Made by a program: the position numbers and the translations under genes. Positions 1 to 11,173 of a stretch of DNA of 64,000 nucleotides are shown in pieces. The DNA is from VXOI01 sp965261945 (lineage in GTDB: Bacteria > Chloroflexota > Dehalococcoidia > Lucifugimonadales > UBA3495), in assembly GCA_965261945.1 (NCBI GenBank), contig CBDHEF010000002.1:2480001-2544000 (forward strand), written 5' to 3'. Position 1 is the stretch's first letter, and each line of letters begins with the position of its first letter. The notes beneath the pieces were generated by a model that did not search any database, was not told the DNA's origin, and worked only from the letters and a program-made list of their open reading frames with translations.

Positions 1-978
1 GGGCAGCAGGAAGCGGTAGTCCGGCCCCCATATCAGCCGCACCACGTGGGGGGCCACCAGCCCGACGAACCCGATAAGGCCGGAGAAGGACACCGCCGCC
101 GCCGTCACCAGCGTGGCCGCTCCGATGAGCAGCAGCTTCACCTTCTCCACCGGCACCCCCAGCATCGCGGCATGGTCTTCGCTCAGTTGCAGCACGTTGA
201 GCATCCGCCCGAAGCCCAGCAGCACGGCCATGCCGGGGACTGCATAGGCCAGCACGATGGCGCTCTCGCTCCACTCCGCGCCGATGAAGCTGCCCATCAG
301 CCAGCTCAGCACCGGGCGCAGTTCGGGTTCGCTGCGCAGGATAAGCAAGCTGGACACCGCCGCGGTCAGGGAGGCGATGGCCACTCCGGCCAGAATCAGC
401 GTGGTCGTTGGCGTACCCTGCGAGTTGCGGGCGATGGAGTAGGCCACCGCCACCGCGCCGCTGCCGCCGGCAAAGGCGGCGATGGGCAACAGGCTGAACC
501 CCGCCAGGTACATCGGGACTCCGGTTAGCAGCACCACCACCGCGCCCAGCCCCGCCCCCGACGCCACGCCCACCAGGTAAGGATCGGCCAGCGGGTTCTT
601 GAACAGCCCCTGGTAGGCCGCTCCCGACATTGCCAGGGCCGCGCCCACCACGGCGGCCTGCGCCACTCGCGGCACCCGCAACTGCCACAGGATGGTATTC
701 CAAGTCGCCGGGGCATCCTGCGGCAGGTCAATGCCAGGCAGACGAGCGGCCACTATCTCCACCACCGAGCCGAAGGGTATGTGCACCGACCCTATGGACG
801 ACGCGAAGATGGCGGCCACGCCCAACGCCGCCAGTCCCAGGACGATGCGCCACCACGGATAGCGCAGCCCGACCAGCCCCGCACTCACGCGAGTGGCCGT
901 CAGCGCCCCGCGTTCCCCTTCGCTCCTGGCGATGGGGGAGTCGAGGGCGTTTCTGTCTTTCAGCCTTATGCCTGCCAC
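1..978 (-). CDS. btuC: FecCD/BtuC-type ABC transporter permease (partial at left edge)
   Basis: Membrane permease of a vitamin B12/siderophore-class importer. The minus strand has an open frame running off the window edge. It shows the family's hydrophobic helices, the N-terminal segment ending LRVPRVAQAAVVGAALAMSG, and the late conserved block GLIGFVGLVAPHVVRLIWGP followed by DYRFLLP. GTG at 978 is the first start after the upstream in-frame stop at 1039, but a later GTG cannot be excluded. The gene follows the binding-protein gene by about 60 bases and shares its cobalamin riboswitch, so B12 or another corrinoid is the probable substrate. The ATPase partner would lie outside the window. It is read only partly because the C-terminus is cut by the window end. 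Confidence 0.88.
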   Translation of the reverse strand, partial: MAGIRLKDRNALDSPIARSEGERGALTATRVSAGLVGLRYPWWRIVLGLAALGVAAIFASSIGSVHIPFGSVVEIVAARLPGIDLPQDAPATWNTILWQLRVPRVAQAAVVGAALAMSGAAYQGLFKNPLADPYLVGVASGAGLGAVVVLLTGVPMYLAGFSLLPIAAFAGGSGAVAVAYSIARNSQGTPTTTLILAGVAIASLTAAVSSLLILRSEPELRPVLSWLMGSFIGAEWSESAIVLAYAVPGMAVLLGFGRMLNVLQLSEDHAAMLGVPVEKVKLLLIGAATLVTAAAVSFSGLIGFVGLVAPHVVRLIWGPDYRFLLP

Positions 979-1038
979 TGCCTTACTCTTGCCTTGTCGG
1001 TTAGTCGCATCGGAGTTGTATGAATGCTTCCCTGAGAT

Positions 1039-2118
1039 TTAAGGGAACAGGTCCGGGTAGACCCATGCGGCCATTTCCTCCACGGCGTCGATGAACCTCG
1101 GCCCGGCAATGCTGAAGGTGTTGCCCTCGCCCTGAGTGAATATATGGTGATCCCCGGCCCCGTGCAGCCCGGCCAGGGCCGCTTCACCTGCAACCTCCGC
1201 CGGGTCGCCCATGATGTAGTCCGGGTTGGCGGCCACCACCGCCTCGGGACTGATCTGCTGGTATCCCTCGAAGTCGGCAATGTTTTGCAGCTTCAGCAAC
1301 TCGAACACGTCGTTGATCAGCGTGTTCCTCCCAGGCGTCCACCAGCCGATGCCGTGGGAGTAGATTGTCCAGCGAGATTCCACATCAGTCAGCTTCTCCT
1401 GGATGGTGGCGACGCGGGTATCGAAGTCGTCCGCAACCCTGTTGGCTTCATCGGGCGCTCCGGTGATGGCGCCCCACATCCGTACCTGATTGGCCAATTG
1501 CGTGAAACCGTGGGACAGGCTCTCGATGTACAGCACCTTCAGTCCGGCCCGCTCCAGGTCGGCGTTGAAGCGCTCATAGAACACGTACACTAAGTCCGGC
1601 TCAAGGGCGACGATAGCCTCGATGTCCATGTTGAAGGCGTCGCCGAGCTTGGTGATGCTTTCCGTCTCCGGCGGGTAGGTCACGTAACTGTGGGTGCCGA
1701 CGATGCGGTGTCCCTGGCCGATGGCGAAGAGCATTTCCACTGCCGCCCCGTCGTAGGCGACTATCCGCTCGGGCGAAGTCTCAAAGGCCACCTCCTTGCC
1801 GTCTGACGACACTACCGTGACCGGCTCGGGTTCCGGTTCCGGCGCGGCAGTGGCTGGTACGGGCGTTGGCTCGGGGGTGGCCGTCGGTTCCGGCGTGGCG
1901 GTGGCGGGCGGCGGCGGGCCGGTTGGCTCGTCCGGCATCGCCGTTGGGGCGGCCGGTACGGGTGTGGCCGTCGCCGGAGCCACTGTCGGCTGGGAAGCGG
2001 TGGTGGCCGTGGGCTGGGTGGTTGGCGCGACCGTCGGCTCGGAACCGCAGGCCAGCAGCGCCGCGGACATCGCCACGATGAATGCTATCAAGGGAAGAAG
2101 GTATCGCAGATTAGACAC
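1039..2118 (-). CDS. btuF: ABC transporter substrate-binding lipoprotein (cobalamin/iron class)
   Basis: Periplasmic-binding-protein-like lipoprotein that would deliver B12 to the permease downstream. It begins with a signal peptide ending in a lipobox (LLAC, residues about 22-25). A long Thr/Pro/Ala/Glu-rich linker follows, typical of surface lipoproteins in monoderm-like Chloroflexota. Next comes a BtuF/FepB domain (ERIVAYDGAAVEMLFAIGQG near its start). The GTG at 2118 is preferred over the ATG at 2154 because it follows a clear aaaggag ribosome site and puts the lipobox at the normal distance. The cobalamin riboswitch upstream supports corrinoid specificity; sequence alone does not separate B12 from heme or siderophore. 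Confidence 0.85.
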   Translation of the reverse strand: MSNLRYLLPLIAFIVAMSAALLACGSEPTVAPTTQPTATTASQPTVAPATATPVPAAPTAMPDEPTGPPPPATATPEPTATPEPTPVPATAAPEPEPEPVTVVSSDGKEVAFETSPERIVAYDGAAVEMLFAIGQGHRIVGTHSYVTYPPETESITKLGDAFNMDIEAIVALEPDLVYVFYERFNADLERAGLKVLYIESLSHGFTQLANQVRMWGAITGAPDEANRVADDFDTRVATIQEKLTDVESRWTIYSHGIGWWTPGRNTLINDVFELLKLQNIADFEGYQQISPEAVVAANPDYIMGDPAEVAGEAALAGLHGAGDHHIFTQGEGNTFSIAGPRFIDAVEEMAAWVYPDLFP

Positions 2119-2196
2119 TTGGGTTTCTCCTTTGTGTAATCGGGGCCGGGGCAACTGCCTCTGTGAGTCCGGTCAGCAACAGAAATCCGGACAACA

Positions 2197-2226
2197 AAAA
2201 AGCCCTGCCCCAAGGGACAGGGCAGA
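2197..2226 (-). terminator. Terminator in the riboswitch expression platform
   Basis: On the minus strand a GC-rich hairpin (gccctgtccc / ggggcagggc) is followed at once by a run of six T. It lies between the cobalamin aptamer and the btuF-like gene, so it is the likely switch that stops transcription when B12 is bound. Confidence 0.8.
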
Positions 2227-2280
2227 GCGCATTGCATCACTCCGTGATATGCTGTCGCCTTTCCTCGAAGGCCGAAACAT

Positions 2281-2413
2281 CGCTGAAAGCCGTGGACCGG
2301 ACTCGCCCCGGTTGCGCGCATCGACGCGGCTTAAACCGGGACCTACCGTTGCGGGACAGCGCTGGACTTTGACCAGCTTCCTCGTTCAACCCTCGTGAAG
2401 GGCACTCGCAGCG
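2281..2413 (-). promoter_or_regulatory. Cobalamin (B12) riboswitch
   Basis: The minus strand carries the class hallmarks: a block gctggtcaaagtccagcgc, then gctgtcccgcaacggt, and after a variable arm the sequence gcgagtccggtccacggc. The ends cgctg and cagcg pair to close P1. It is followed by an intrinsic terminator and then the binding-protein gene of a BtuF/BtuC-like transporter, the standard arrangement for B12-repressed uptake. Boundaries are approximate. Confidence 0.88.
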
Positions 2414-3166
2414 TCGGGTTATTCAGTTGTAAAGGGCAGAAACTCCTGACTGTCCCCATAATGCACCATCCGGCGGCGGCTGTCAATCACCGGACTTTCG
2501 CGGGCGGCGGCGGCTCGTATAGCGCAAACGACGCTCCGTCCCCGGCGGCTGCGGAACTCGCGAAGGGGAGTCTGGACTGGACTTCGAACATTCCGGCGGC
2601 GTAGGCCAGAGTGTCCATGAGGCGACCAATGCCGCCCTCGTCTATGCCCCTGGCGGTTGCAACCCGGCTTGGAGCGCGGCCCCTCAGCAGCCGAAAATTC
2701 TGGGGATTACATCGAATCCTACCCAACGGCGTCTACCCAACAGCGGGAATGGCGAAACCGGCGAGGCAATTTTCGCAACCTGAATCAGGCGCTCATGGGC
2801 AGTGGCGCAGTAGGGGGGAATACCCAGACACATCGTATATCCCGCCCAAGGCTCTCACGCGAGGTTCTCACGAGTTCAAGTTCTGGGCAGTCCACATTTT
2901 TCGGGCTGGCGGCGCCATATCAACATTCCCCGGCAGGGGACAGAGCGCCTCTATCAGGGTTGGGGGATCACGCCCCGGAGCCAATCCAGGCGCGATCAGC
3001 TTCTTTACTCTGGTCATACCCGAGTCTCTCGCACCGGACCTGTCACAGGGCGCGAGACACTCAGGAGGCTATTGACCTTCAAACCTTACGCTCCCCTGCA
3101 CGTTCCTGGGTGGGGCGCTCAGGCAACCCTATTCCGGCTCAAGCCACCGTCCCTTGCTCACCTACC

Positions 3167-3262
3167 GGGTATGAAGGCGGAGCCAGCGCCAAGTATGAAG
3201 GCGGAACCAGCGCCGGGTATGAAGGCGGAGCCAGCGCCGGGTATGAAGGCGGAGCCAGCGCC
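3167..3262. repeat. 24-bp tandem repeat, four copies
   Basis: Four consecutive 24-base units of the form gggtatgaaggcggagccag plus cgcc. Copy 2 differs at three sites and the others are nearly identical. Being a multiple of three, it reads as an 8-residue repeat in any frame, which explains the open frames here. Confidence 0.9.
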
Positions 3263-3516
3263 AGCGCGCAAACAGGCTATGGCGTCGTCCACCCTAACCC
3301 CGCAGGCTGTTTGACTCCCCGCGCTGACTGAGGCGAACTCCCCCTCGGCGGAGTGGACGCGCCAAAGTCCCCCCCGGCAGGCGCACGGAGCCGTGCTCGT
3401 AGAGCGGACCGATAAGCGCAGGCCATGTCCACCCCCTGCCCCCGAAGCCCGCGAGCCAAGTTTGACGCGCATTTGCAGAGGGATGATGACCGGGGCACCC
3501 GCCGGGGCACCCAGTT

Positions 3517-3568
3517 GTTCGCTCTCCCCGCAAGTACAAAGAGTTCGCTCTCCCCGCAAGTGCAAGGA
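3517..3568. repeat. 26-bp direct repeat, two copies
   Basis: The unit gttcgctctccccgcaagt plus seven more bases occurs twice in tandem with two differences. The length is not a multiple of three, which argues against coding. Confidence 0.85.
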
Positions 3569-3617
3569 GATGGAGACGGAGAAGAGAGAGTGGAATCGGC
3601 ACAGCGGTTCAACGCAA

Positions 3618-3649
3618 CAAGCGCCGCCACAGAGACGCGGCGGCGCTTG
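3618..3649. repeat. 11-bp perfect inverted repeat (hairpin)
   Basis: caagcgccgcc and ggcggcgcttg flank a 10-base loop. No T-run follows on the plus strand. It may be a structural or bidirectional termination element. Confidence 0.7.
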
Positions 3650-3865
3650 CTGAATAGCCGTTAGGTTCCGACTTTGCGCGGTCGCACAGCGCAGAAGAGA
3701 GAGCAGTGTCCCTTCCTGACGAATGACGGCTACTGCCTGCGACCGCGTATCACTTGCGAGGGGCTGGCCAATCGCCGGCGGTTGGCCTCAGTACCCTACA
3801 AGCAAACTGGACCGGGCGTGGCCTCCAGGCATCGCCTTGCGTCGCTTTCCTCGATTCTGCGAGAC

Positions 3866-4294
3866 CTACGGCTCGACGCGGATGGCGTCGCCCACCTTGA
3901 TGGGGCCACCGTTTATAACCGTGCAGAGCATCCCGCGGCGGTGGTTCAGCTCGCCTTGCAGGCCCTGGCGGATGGCGTCCATCTTGCCGCATGGCTCGCA
4001 CTCGCCGACGATTTCCATGGTCACCTCGCCGCCGATGAAGACGACGTTGCCGGCCACGGTCTGGGACAGGTCGAGTCCGGTGACGGTGATGTTCTCCTTG
4101 ATCTGGCCGGGAACCAGGCCGAAAACGCCGAGGGTCTCGTTGTCCATGATGAGCACCTGGCGCATATTGCTCTTGCGGCAACTGCGGTCTCCCTCCAGCC
4201 CCATGCCGGAGATGGCGTTGGCTTCCTGCACCGGGTCCGACGGCGTTTCCTTGATGCGGGCGATGTGAAGGTTGGTAATGGTTCCGTGCTGCAT
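3866..4294 (-). CDS. MOSC domain-containing protein
   Basis: A 142-residue single-domain MOSC (molybdenum cofactor sulfurase C-terminal) protein. It shows the motif GECEPCGKMDAIRQGLQGEL around residues 98-117, including the conserved Cys of the family, and earlier AISGMGLEGDRSC. MOSC proteins bind Moco or carry sulfur for metal-sulfur clusters; the exact substrate is unknown. A good ribosome site (gggaggag, about 8 bases ahead) supports the ATG at 4294. It is divergent from the following enoyl-CoA hydratase and stands alone. Confidence 0.85.
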   Translation of the reverse strand: MQHGTITNLHIARIKETPSDPVQEANAISGMGLEGDRSCRKSNMRQVLIMDNETLGVFGLVPGQIKENITVTGLDLSQTVAGNVVFIGGEVTMEIVGECEPCGKMDAIRQGLQGELNHRRGMLCTVINGGPIKVGDAIRVEP

Positions 4295-4542
4295 GACTGC
4301 GCTCCTCCCGCGTGCGCCGGCCCGCCTCGTGATAAGGCGCGGGCGGCCCGCGGCTGTGTTGTTTGGGTCTTGGGGCGTATGCTAATCTGAAATGCTGGAT
4401 CGCCCAACGGCACACCCTGTTATGTAGTGTGATGACGATTATATGGGCTGAGGCGCGGACGCGCTACCTTATAGTGCGGATAGTGCGGCGCCGCCCACCC
4501 GGTTCAGGGATCGAAATACCAGATTCTATGGAGTGAAGCCAG

Positions 4543-5394
4543 ATGGCCTACGAGTTCATCAAGACGGAAAACCGCGAAGGCGTGCTGGTTCTGACCATGC
4601 ACGACCCGCCCACCCGAAACGCCCTGGGATTGGAGATGACGGCAGAAATACAGACCGAGCTGAACCGGTTCGAGGACGACCCGGAATGCCGGGTGTTGCT
4701 GGTAACCGGCACCGAGCCGTCCTTCTCCTCCGGCGCCAACGTGCGCAACTTCAACCGCCGCATCGAGGAGCAGGAGCAGGCCGGCGCGGAGCCGGAGCCG
4801 CTGCCCTGGGGCAAGATGGAGTCCCGCTACGCCAACCGCGACGACCGGGTGGAGTACGCCGGCGGCGCACCGCTGGTGCCGCTGCGCATCCACAAGCTAC
4901 AGAAGCCGTCCATCGCCGCCGTCAACGGCCACGCCATGGGCGTGGGCATGGGCGTGGCCCTGGCCTGCGACATCCGCATTGCCGCCGAGGGGGCCATTTT
5001 CTCCGAAGCCTTCTCCCGCATGGGCCTGATACCCGGCGACGGCTCCTGCTGGCAGCTTCCCCGGCTCATCGGCATGAGCAACACCCTGCTGTTGCAGTAC
5101 ACCGGCGACCGCTTCGACGGCAACGAGGCCCACCGGCTGGGCATCGTCAGCAAGGTGGTGGCGGACGACCAACTGATGGAGTCGGCGATGGAACTGGCGA
5201 CCCGGCTGGCCAAGGGGCCAACCCAGTCTCACGCCCTCATCAAGTACCTGGTGCACCGCAGCATGGATCTGGGTTTCGAGGAAAGTCTTGACCTGGCCCA
5301 TGTGGCCCAGGCCCAGGCCCGCAAGACAGAGGACCACAAGGAGGCGGTGCAGGCCTTCCTGGAGAAGCGCCCGGCGGTCTTCAAGGGGCGGTAG
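4543..5394 (+). CDS. Enoyl-CoA hydratase/isomerase family protein
   Basis: Crotonase-fold protein of 283 residues acting on an acyl-CoA thioester. Visible features are the N-terminal EGVLVLTMHDPPTRNALG, the first oxyanion-hole region FSSGANVRNF, and the second oxyanion loop KPSIAAVNGHAMGVGMGVAL. These are followed by ACDIRIAAEGAIFSEAFSRM, where a Glu lies at the usual catalytic position. A ggag site precedes the ATG. It is followed 73 bases on by an acyl-CoA-dehydrogenase-like gene, so the two may act on the same degradative route. The specific substrate cannot be assigned. Confidence 0.88.
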   Translation: MAYEFIKTENREGVLVLTMHDPPTRNALGLEMTAEIQTELNRFEDDPECRVLLVTGTEPSFSSGANVRNFNRRIEEQEQAGAEPEPLPWGKMESRYANRDDRVEYAGGAPLVPLRIHKLQKPSIAAVNGHAMGVGMGVALACDIRIAAEGAIFSEAFSRMGLIPGDGSCWQLPRLIGMSNTLLLQYTGDRFDGNEAHRLGIVSKVVADDQLMESAMELATRLAKGPTQSHALIKYLVHRSMDLGFEESLDLAHVAQAQARKTEDHKEAVQAFLEKRPAVFKGR

Positions 5395-5467
5395 CCGCCG
5401 CCCCGGGCGCCCAGTGGCCGCCGAACCGGCCTGTCGCTAAATTACGCAATCACGCGGGAGGGCAGGG

Positions 5468-6673
5468 ATGAGCACGACAAATGACCGCCCGGATGAGGCG
5501 ACCTCCCGCGACCTGCTGGCCGCAGCCGAGGCCATGCTGCCGGAAATCCGCGCCCTCGCCGATGATATTGACTCGGCGCGGCGGTTGCCGGATGCGCTGG
5601 CGGAGCGACTGGCCGGCGCCGGCTTCTTCCATCTGCTGACCGGGCGGGAGCACGGCGGGATGGCGGCCGACCCGGTCACCGCCGCCAGGGTCATCGAAAC
5701 GCTGTCCACCGCCAGCCCCTCGGTGGGTTGGGTGACCATGATCCTCGCCACCGCTTCCTTCTGGACCGTGCGTATCGCGCCTGAAGAGGTCCGGCGGGAG
5801 ATTTTCGCCGAGGTGTCCCCCGGCGAAATACAGCCGGCGGTCATCGCCGGAACCCTCGTGCCCCACGGGCGAGCGGTGCGGGTCGGGGGCGGCTGGCGGC
5901 TCAGCGGGCAGTGGCCCTTCGGCAGCGGCTGCCATCACGCCACCTGGCTGCCCACCGCCGCCTGGCTCTACGACGACAGCGGCCCCATCGTCGACGACGA
6001 CGGCGCCCCCCAGTGGCGGGCGTTCCACGTTCCGGCATCGGAATGCGTCATCCTGGACACCTGGCACACCTCGGGCCTGCGGGGAACCGGCAGCCACGAC
6101 TATACAATGGAAGACGTTTTCGTGGCCGACAGCTACGTGAAAAAGCACTCCCTCCTGGAGGAGGCGGTACTGCCCGACCGGCGATACGTCTACCCGGCCT
6201 TCAACGTGCCGATGCTCTCCGCCGTTGCCCTCGGGGCGGCCCGGGGAGCGGTGGACGCTCTGGCGGAGCTCTTCGGGGGCAAGGTGGACCGACGCAACCA
6301 GCGTCCCGTGGCCGGGGCCTTCGACAAGCAGGCCGACCTGGGTCTGGCCGAGGCGCTGGCGGGTTCGGCCCGCGCCTACCTGTACGACACAACGGCCCGG
6401 GCCTGGGACCTGATTTCAGCGGGGGAGAAACTGCCCAGGGAGCTGCGGGCCGGGATGCGGCTGGCATGCACCCACGCGGTCACGGCCTCAGTGCAGGCGG
6501 TCGACCGGGCGCACCAGGCCGCCGGCGCCAGTTCCATCTATGTGTCCTCCCCCCTCGACCGCTACTTCCGCGACGTTCACAGCGTCTCGGCCCACGCCTT
6601 CGTGCGCCCGGCAACCATGGCCGACGGCGGGCAGCTGCTGCTGGGGATGGAGCCTGGCTTCCGGGTTTTCTAG
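5468..6673 (+). CDS. Acyl-CoA dehydrogenase-like flavoprotein (HpaB/DszC-type monooxygenase branch)
   Basis: 401 residues with the acyl-CoA dehydrogenase fold. The helical N-terminus (EIRALADDIDSARRLPDALA) is followed by LAGAGFFHLLTGREHGGM and a middle beta domain (GGGWRLSGQWPFGSGCHHA). The C-terminal helical domain resembles Acyl-CoA_dh_2, found in flavin-dependent monooxygenases such as DszC and the oxygenase of HpaBC. It lacks the YEGTSEIQ ending of true acyl-CoA dehydrogenases, so a monooxygenase-like role is more likely. gggagggcaggg just upstream fixes the ATG. No flavin reductase gene is adjacent. Confidence 0.8.
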   Translation: MSTTNDRPDEATSRDLLAAAEAMLPEIRALADDIDSARRLPDALAERLAGAGFFHLLTGREHGGMAADPVTAARVIETLSTASPSVGWVTMILATASFWTVRIAPEEVRREIFAEVSPGEIQPAVIAGTLVPHGRAVRVGGGWRLSGQWPFGSGCHHATWLPTAAWLYDDSGPIVDDDGAPQWRAFHVPASECVILDTWHTSGLRGTGSHDYTMEDVFVADSYVKKHSLLEEAVLPDRRYVYPAFNVPMLSAVALGAARGAVDALAELFGGKVDRRNQRPVAGAFDKQADLGLAEALAGSARAYLYDTTARAWDLISAGEKLPRELRAGMRLACTHAVTASVQAVDRAHQAAGASSIYVSSPLDRYFRDVHSVSAHAFVRPATMADGGQLLLGMEPGFRVF

Positions 6674-6742
6674 CCGGGTTTTCTAGCCGGGTCATCCGGC
6701 CGGGTTTTCCATCTGAGTTCCGGCGTCGCGAGAAGTTATGTC

Positions 6743-6774
6743 TTCACCCCAACCCTCTGCCTTTGGGAAAGGGA
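6743..6774. repeat. Dispersed GC-rich palindromic element
   Basis: Imperfect copy of the intergenic family (caccccaaccctctgcctt / gggaaaggg) found throughout the window. It sits just upstream of the rRNA promoter. Confidence 0.6.
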
Positions 6775-6841
6775 AGCGACCGAAGCTCCGGGAGTTGCGG
6801 TGCAGGATTGGGAGCAATTTGGGAATTGAGTCAAAAGCCCC

Positions 6842-6870
6842 TTGACGGGGCTGGCCGGGGTGCCTATAAT
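6842..6870 (+). promoter_or_regulatory. Strong sigma70-type promoter for the 23S rRNA unit
   Basis: TTGACG at 6842-6847 and a perfect TATAAT at 6865-6870 are separated by the ideal 17 bases. It is the best promoter match near the rRNA gene and lies about 275 bases before the 23S 5' end. Predicted start of transcription is about 6877. Confidence 0.85.
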
Positions 6871-6876
6871 TCGTGC

Positions 6877-7145
6877 AAGCAAGACGAGAGGCTTACGGTT
6901 GATAGTGAAGACCGCCTGACATAGGCCAGCCGAAAAGGGATACCTGAGCAGCGGTTCGGGGTAGGCCCGCCGCTTTTTTCTTGCCCGCACCTTAAAAAGA
7001 GAATACGCGACCTGAAAAAAATCCTGCAAACTTCATGTGTACCCGCGAGCGCTACCGTAGCGTGGCGGGTGCATCGGACTCTGGGGAGGCCCCCGGAGTC
7101 TCTATCCGGGGCAAGAGTCCCGGAAGGTTTGGAGTTCCTTGCGTG
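6877..7145 (+). ncRNA. 23S rRNA leader transcript
   Basis: Transcribed leader between promoter and mature 23S. It contains the terminator-like hairpin, then stem-loops acccgc...gcgggt and gactc...gagtc. Near its 3' end tgcgtgggtcaag pairs with cttgacctacgca just after the 23S, giving the processing stem expected for a pre-23S precursor. I do not recognise a known small RNA family in the first 100 bases. Confidence 0.55.
6950..6980 (+). terminator. Terminator-like hairpin inside the rRNA leader
   Basis: Stem gcgg(tt)cggg / cccgccgc with a five-base loop is followed by six T and then C, TT. It lies about 75-100 bases after the predicted transcription start and well before the 23S, so either a short RNA ends here or read-through needs antitermination. 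Confidence 0.6.
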
Positions 7146-10230
<3,085 letters not shown>

Positions 10231-10305
10231 ACGCAAAGAGCTTCAAACTTTTCCAAGTTGTGCAGGCGAAAAGCAAACTTTCAGGTAGCGCGTTCTCTTC
10301 AACAT

Positions 10306-10380
10306 CGCGGGGTGGAGCAGTGGCAGCTCGTCGGGCTCATAACCCGAAGGTCGTTGGTTCGAGTCCAACCCCCGCTACCA
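10306..10380 (+). tRNA. Initiator tRNA-fMet (CAT)
   Basis: Complete cloverleaf with encoded CCA end. Anticodon CAT is at 10338-10340, flanked by the three consecutive G:C pairs (ggg...ccc) of the anticodon stem, and the first acceptor pair is a C-T mismatch. Both are initiator hallmarks. The T arm is ggttcgagtccaacc. It lies 75 bases after the 23S and is probably co-transcribed with it. Confidence 0.95.
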
Positions 10381-10390
10381 ATACGAAACC

Positions 10391-10421
10391 AAAAGGCCCC
10401 GGCAGAATTGCCGGGGCCTTT
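10391..10421 (+). terminator. Intrinsic terminator of the 23S-tRNA unit
   Basis: aaggccccggca / tgccggggcctt with a gaat loop is followed by tgtt. It ends the rRNA-tRNA transcript. Confidence 0.8.
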
Positions 10422-10730
10422 GTTACGAATAGAAAAGAGGAGGGCGTCCCTACTACACACTAGGTAGGCCAGCCCATATCTATGTTTTTGCTTGGCGCCC
10501 GGAAACCGACCCTGGCATAGCAGACCACCGTTGTCCCGGCCAGTGGCGCTTCTTTGTTGTGCCCACGGGTTGCCCGCCTCAAAACCAAAATCAATCTCGC
10601 TTAATCCATTACGACGACTCGCTCCAGAGATAGCCTATGCTGAACTGACTAGGGCTATCTTGAATTGCCGCCTATAAGTTACCACGGTAAAGGCAATTTC
10701 GGAGCTTTCTTGGACAAATAGAGGTTATCC
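10422..10730. other. Intergenic region, no gene seen
   Basis: I find no 5S rRNA, tRNA or convincing coding frame here. The only structure is a weak inverted pair gaattgcc / ggcaatttc around 10660-10702. Confidence 0.5.
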
Positions 10731-10889
10731 GTGAGTAAAGGTATCTATTTGATTTTTCTGCTAGCTTCAGTGGTGTACGCGATAGCGTGCAGCGCGTCTT
10801 CTACACTTGGGCCTACACCTACATCTGCTCCCACGACTGAAGGTCTGATAGGTCGGGCAATGACTCGTAATGAGCCATTAGAGTGTTAG
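10731..10889 (+). CDS. Small putative lipoprotein (52 residues)
   Basis: A short frame starting at GTG 10731 with gagg six bases upstream. The product begins MSKGIYLIFLLASVVYAIAC, a good signal peptide with lipobox YAIAC at residues 16-20. It continues with a Ser/Thr/Pro-rich stretch like that of the binding lipoprotein near the left edge. After lipidation only about 33 residues would remain, so it could be a small surface lipoprotein or the remnant of a longer one. No family recognised. Confidence 0.5.
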   Translation: MSKGIYLIFLLASVVYAIACSASSTLGPTPTSAPTTEGLIGRAMTRNEPLEC

Positions 10890-10945
10890 ACGAACTTCAC
10901 TGATACAATAAGGACCGAGCACACGCAACGGCGGAGAAATGCGCC

Positions 10946-11173
10946 ATGACTATTTCCATCCAGTTGCCCCCTGAAATCGAAGAACGCCTTGATTATCTGG
11001 TAGCTCAAGCCGGGGGTAGCAAGGAAGATTTCCTGCGCGATATTGTTGAGCGAGTAATCGAAGACATAGAAGACTGCTACTTGGCCCACACAACCGTGGA
11101 GCGCATACGCCTGGGAGAGGAGAAGACGTACACTTCGGAAGAAATAGAGGCTGAACTTGGCTTGGACTGTTGA
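10946..11173 (+). CDS. RelB/RHH-like antitoxin
   Basis: 75-residue acidic protein. It starts with a ribbon-helix-helix type segment (MTISIQLPPEIEERLDYLVA, then GGSKEDFLRDIVERVIEDIE) and ends in a flexible acidic tail (TSEEIEAELGLDC) typical of toxin-wrapping antitoxins. ggagaaatgcgcc precedes the ATG. The RelE-like toxin frame starts inside its last codons, the usual coupled arrangement. The likely role is neutralising the toxin and repressing the operon, but the toxin gene here appears frameshifted. Confidence 0.8.
   Translation: MTISIQLPPEIEERLDYLVAQAGGSKEDFLRDIVERVIEDIEDCYLAHTTVERIRLGEEKTYTSEEIEAELGLDC

Larger units (their letters stand above)
2414..3865. other. Gene-poor region with short tandem repeats
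   Basis: About 1.45 kb between the riboswitch and the MOSC gene. Open frames exist on both strands, but none has a recognisable domain or convincing start, and several are low-complexity because of tandem repeats. I see no rRNA, tRNA, tmRNA or RNase P signature. It holds a 24-bp x4 repeat, a 26-bp x2 repeat and a strong hairpin, listed separately. Confidence 0.6.

Noticed and set aside
3167..3262. CRISPR array
   Set aside because: The 24-bp units are contiguous with no spacers, and no cas genes are present.
2657..3331. Long plus-strand open frame of 224 residues
   Set aside because: It has no ribosome site or domain and owes its length to GC content and the 24-bp repeat; other frames here are equally open.
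3158..3565. Minus-strand frame rich in GAGSAFIP repeats
   Set aside because: Only the back-translation of the 24-bp tandem repeat; composition is not protein-like elsewhere.
6877..6980. 5S rRNA, SRP RNA or known riboswitch in the 23S leader
   Set aside because: The conserved 5S blocks, the SRP tetraloop motif and known riboswitch cores are not visible; kept only as an unclassified leader.
10492..10677. 61-residue frame after the tRNA terminator
   Set aside because: No ribosome site and no recognisable sequence.
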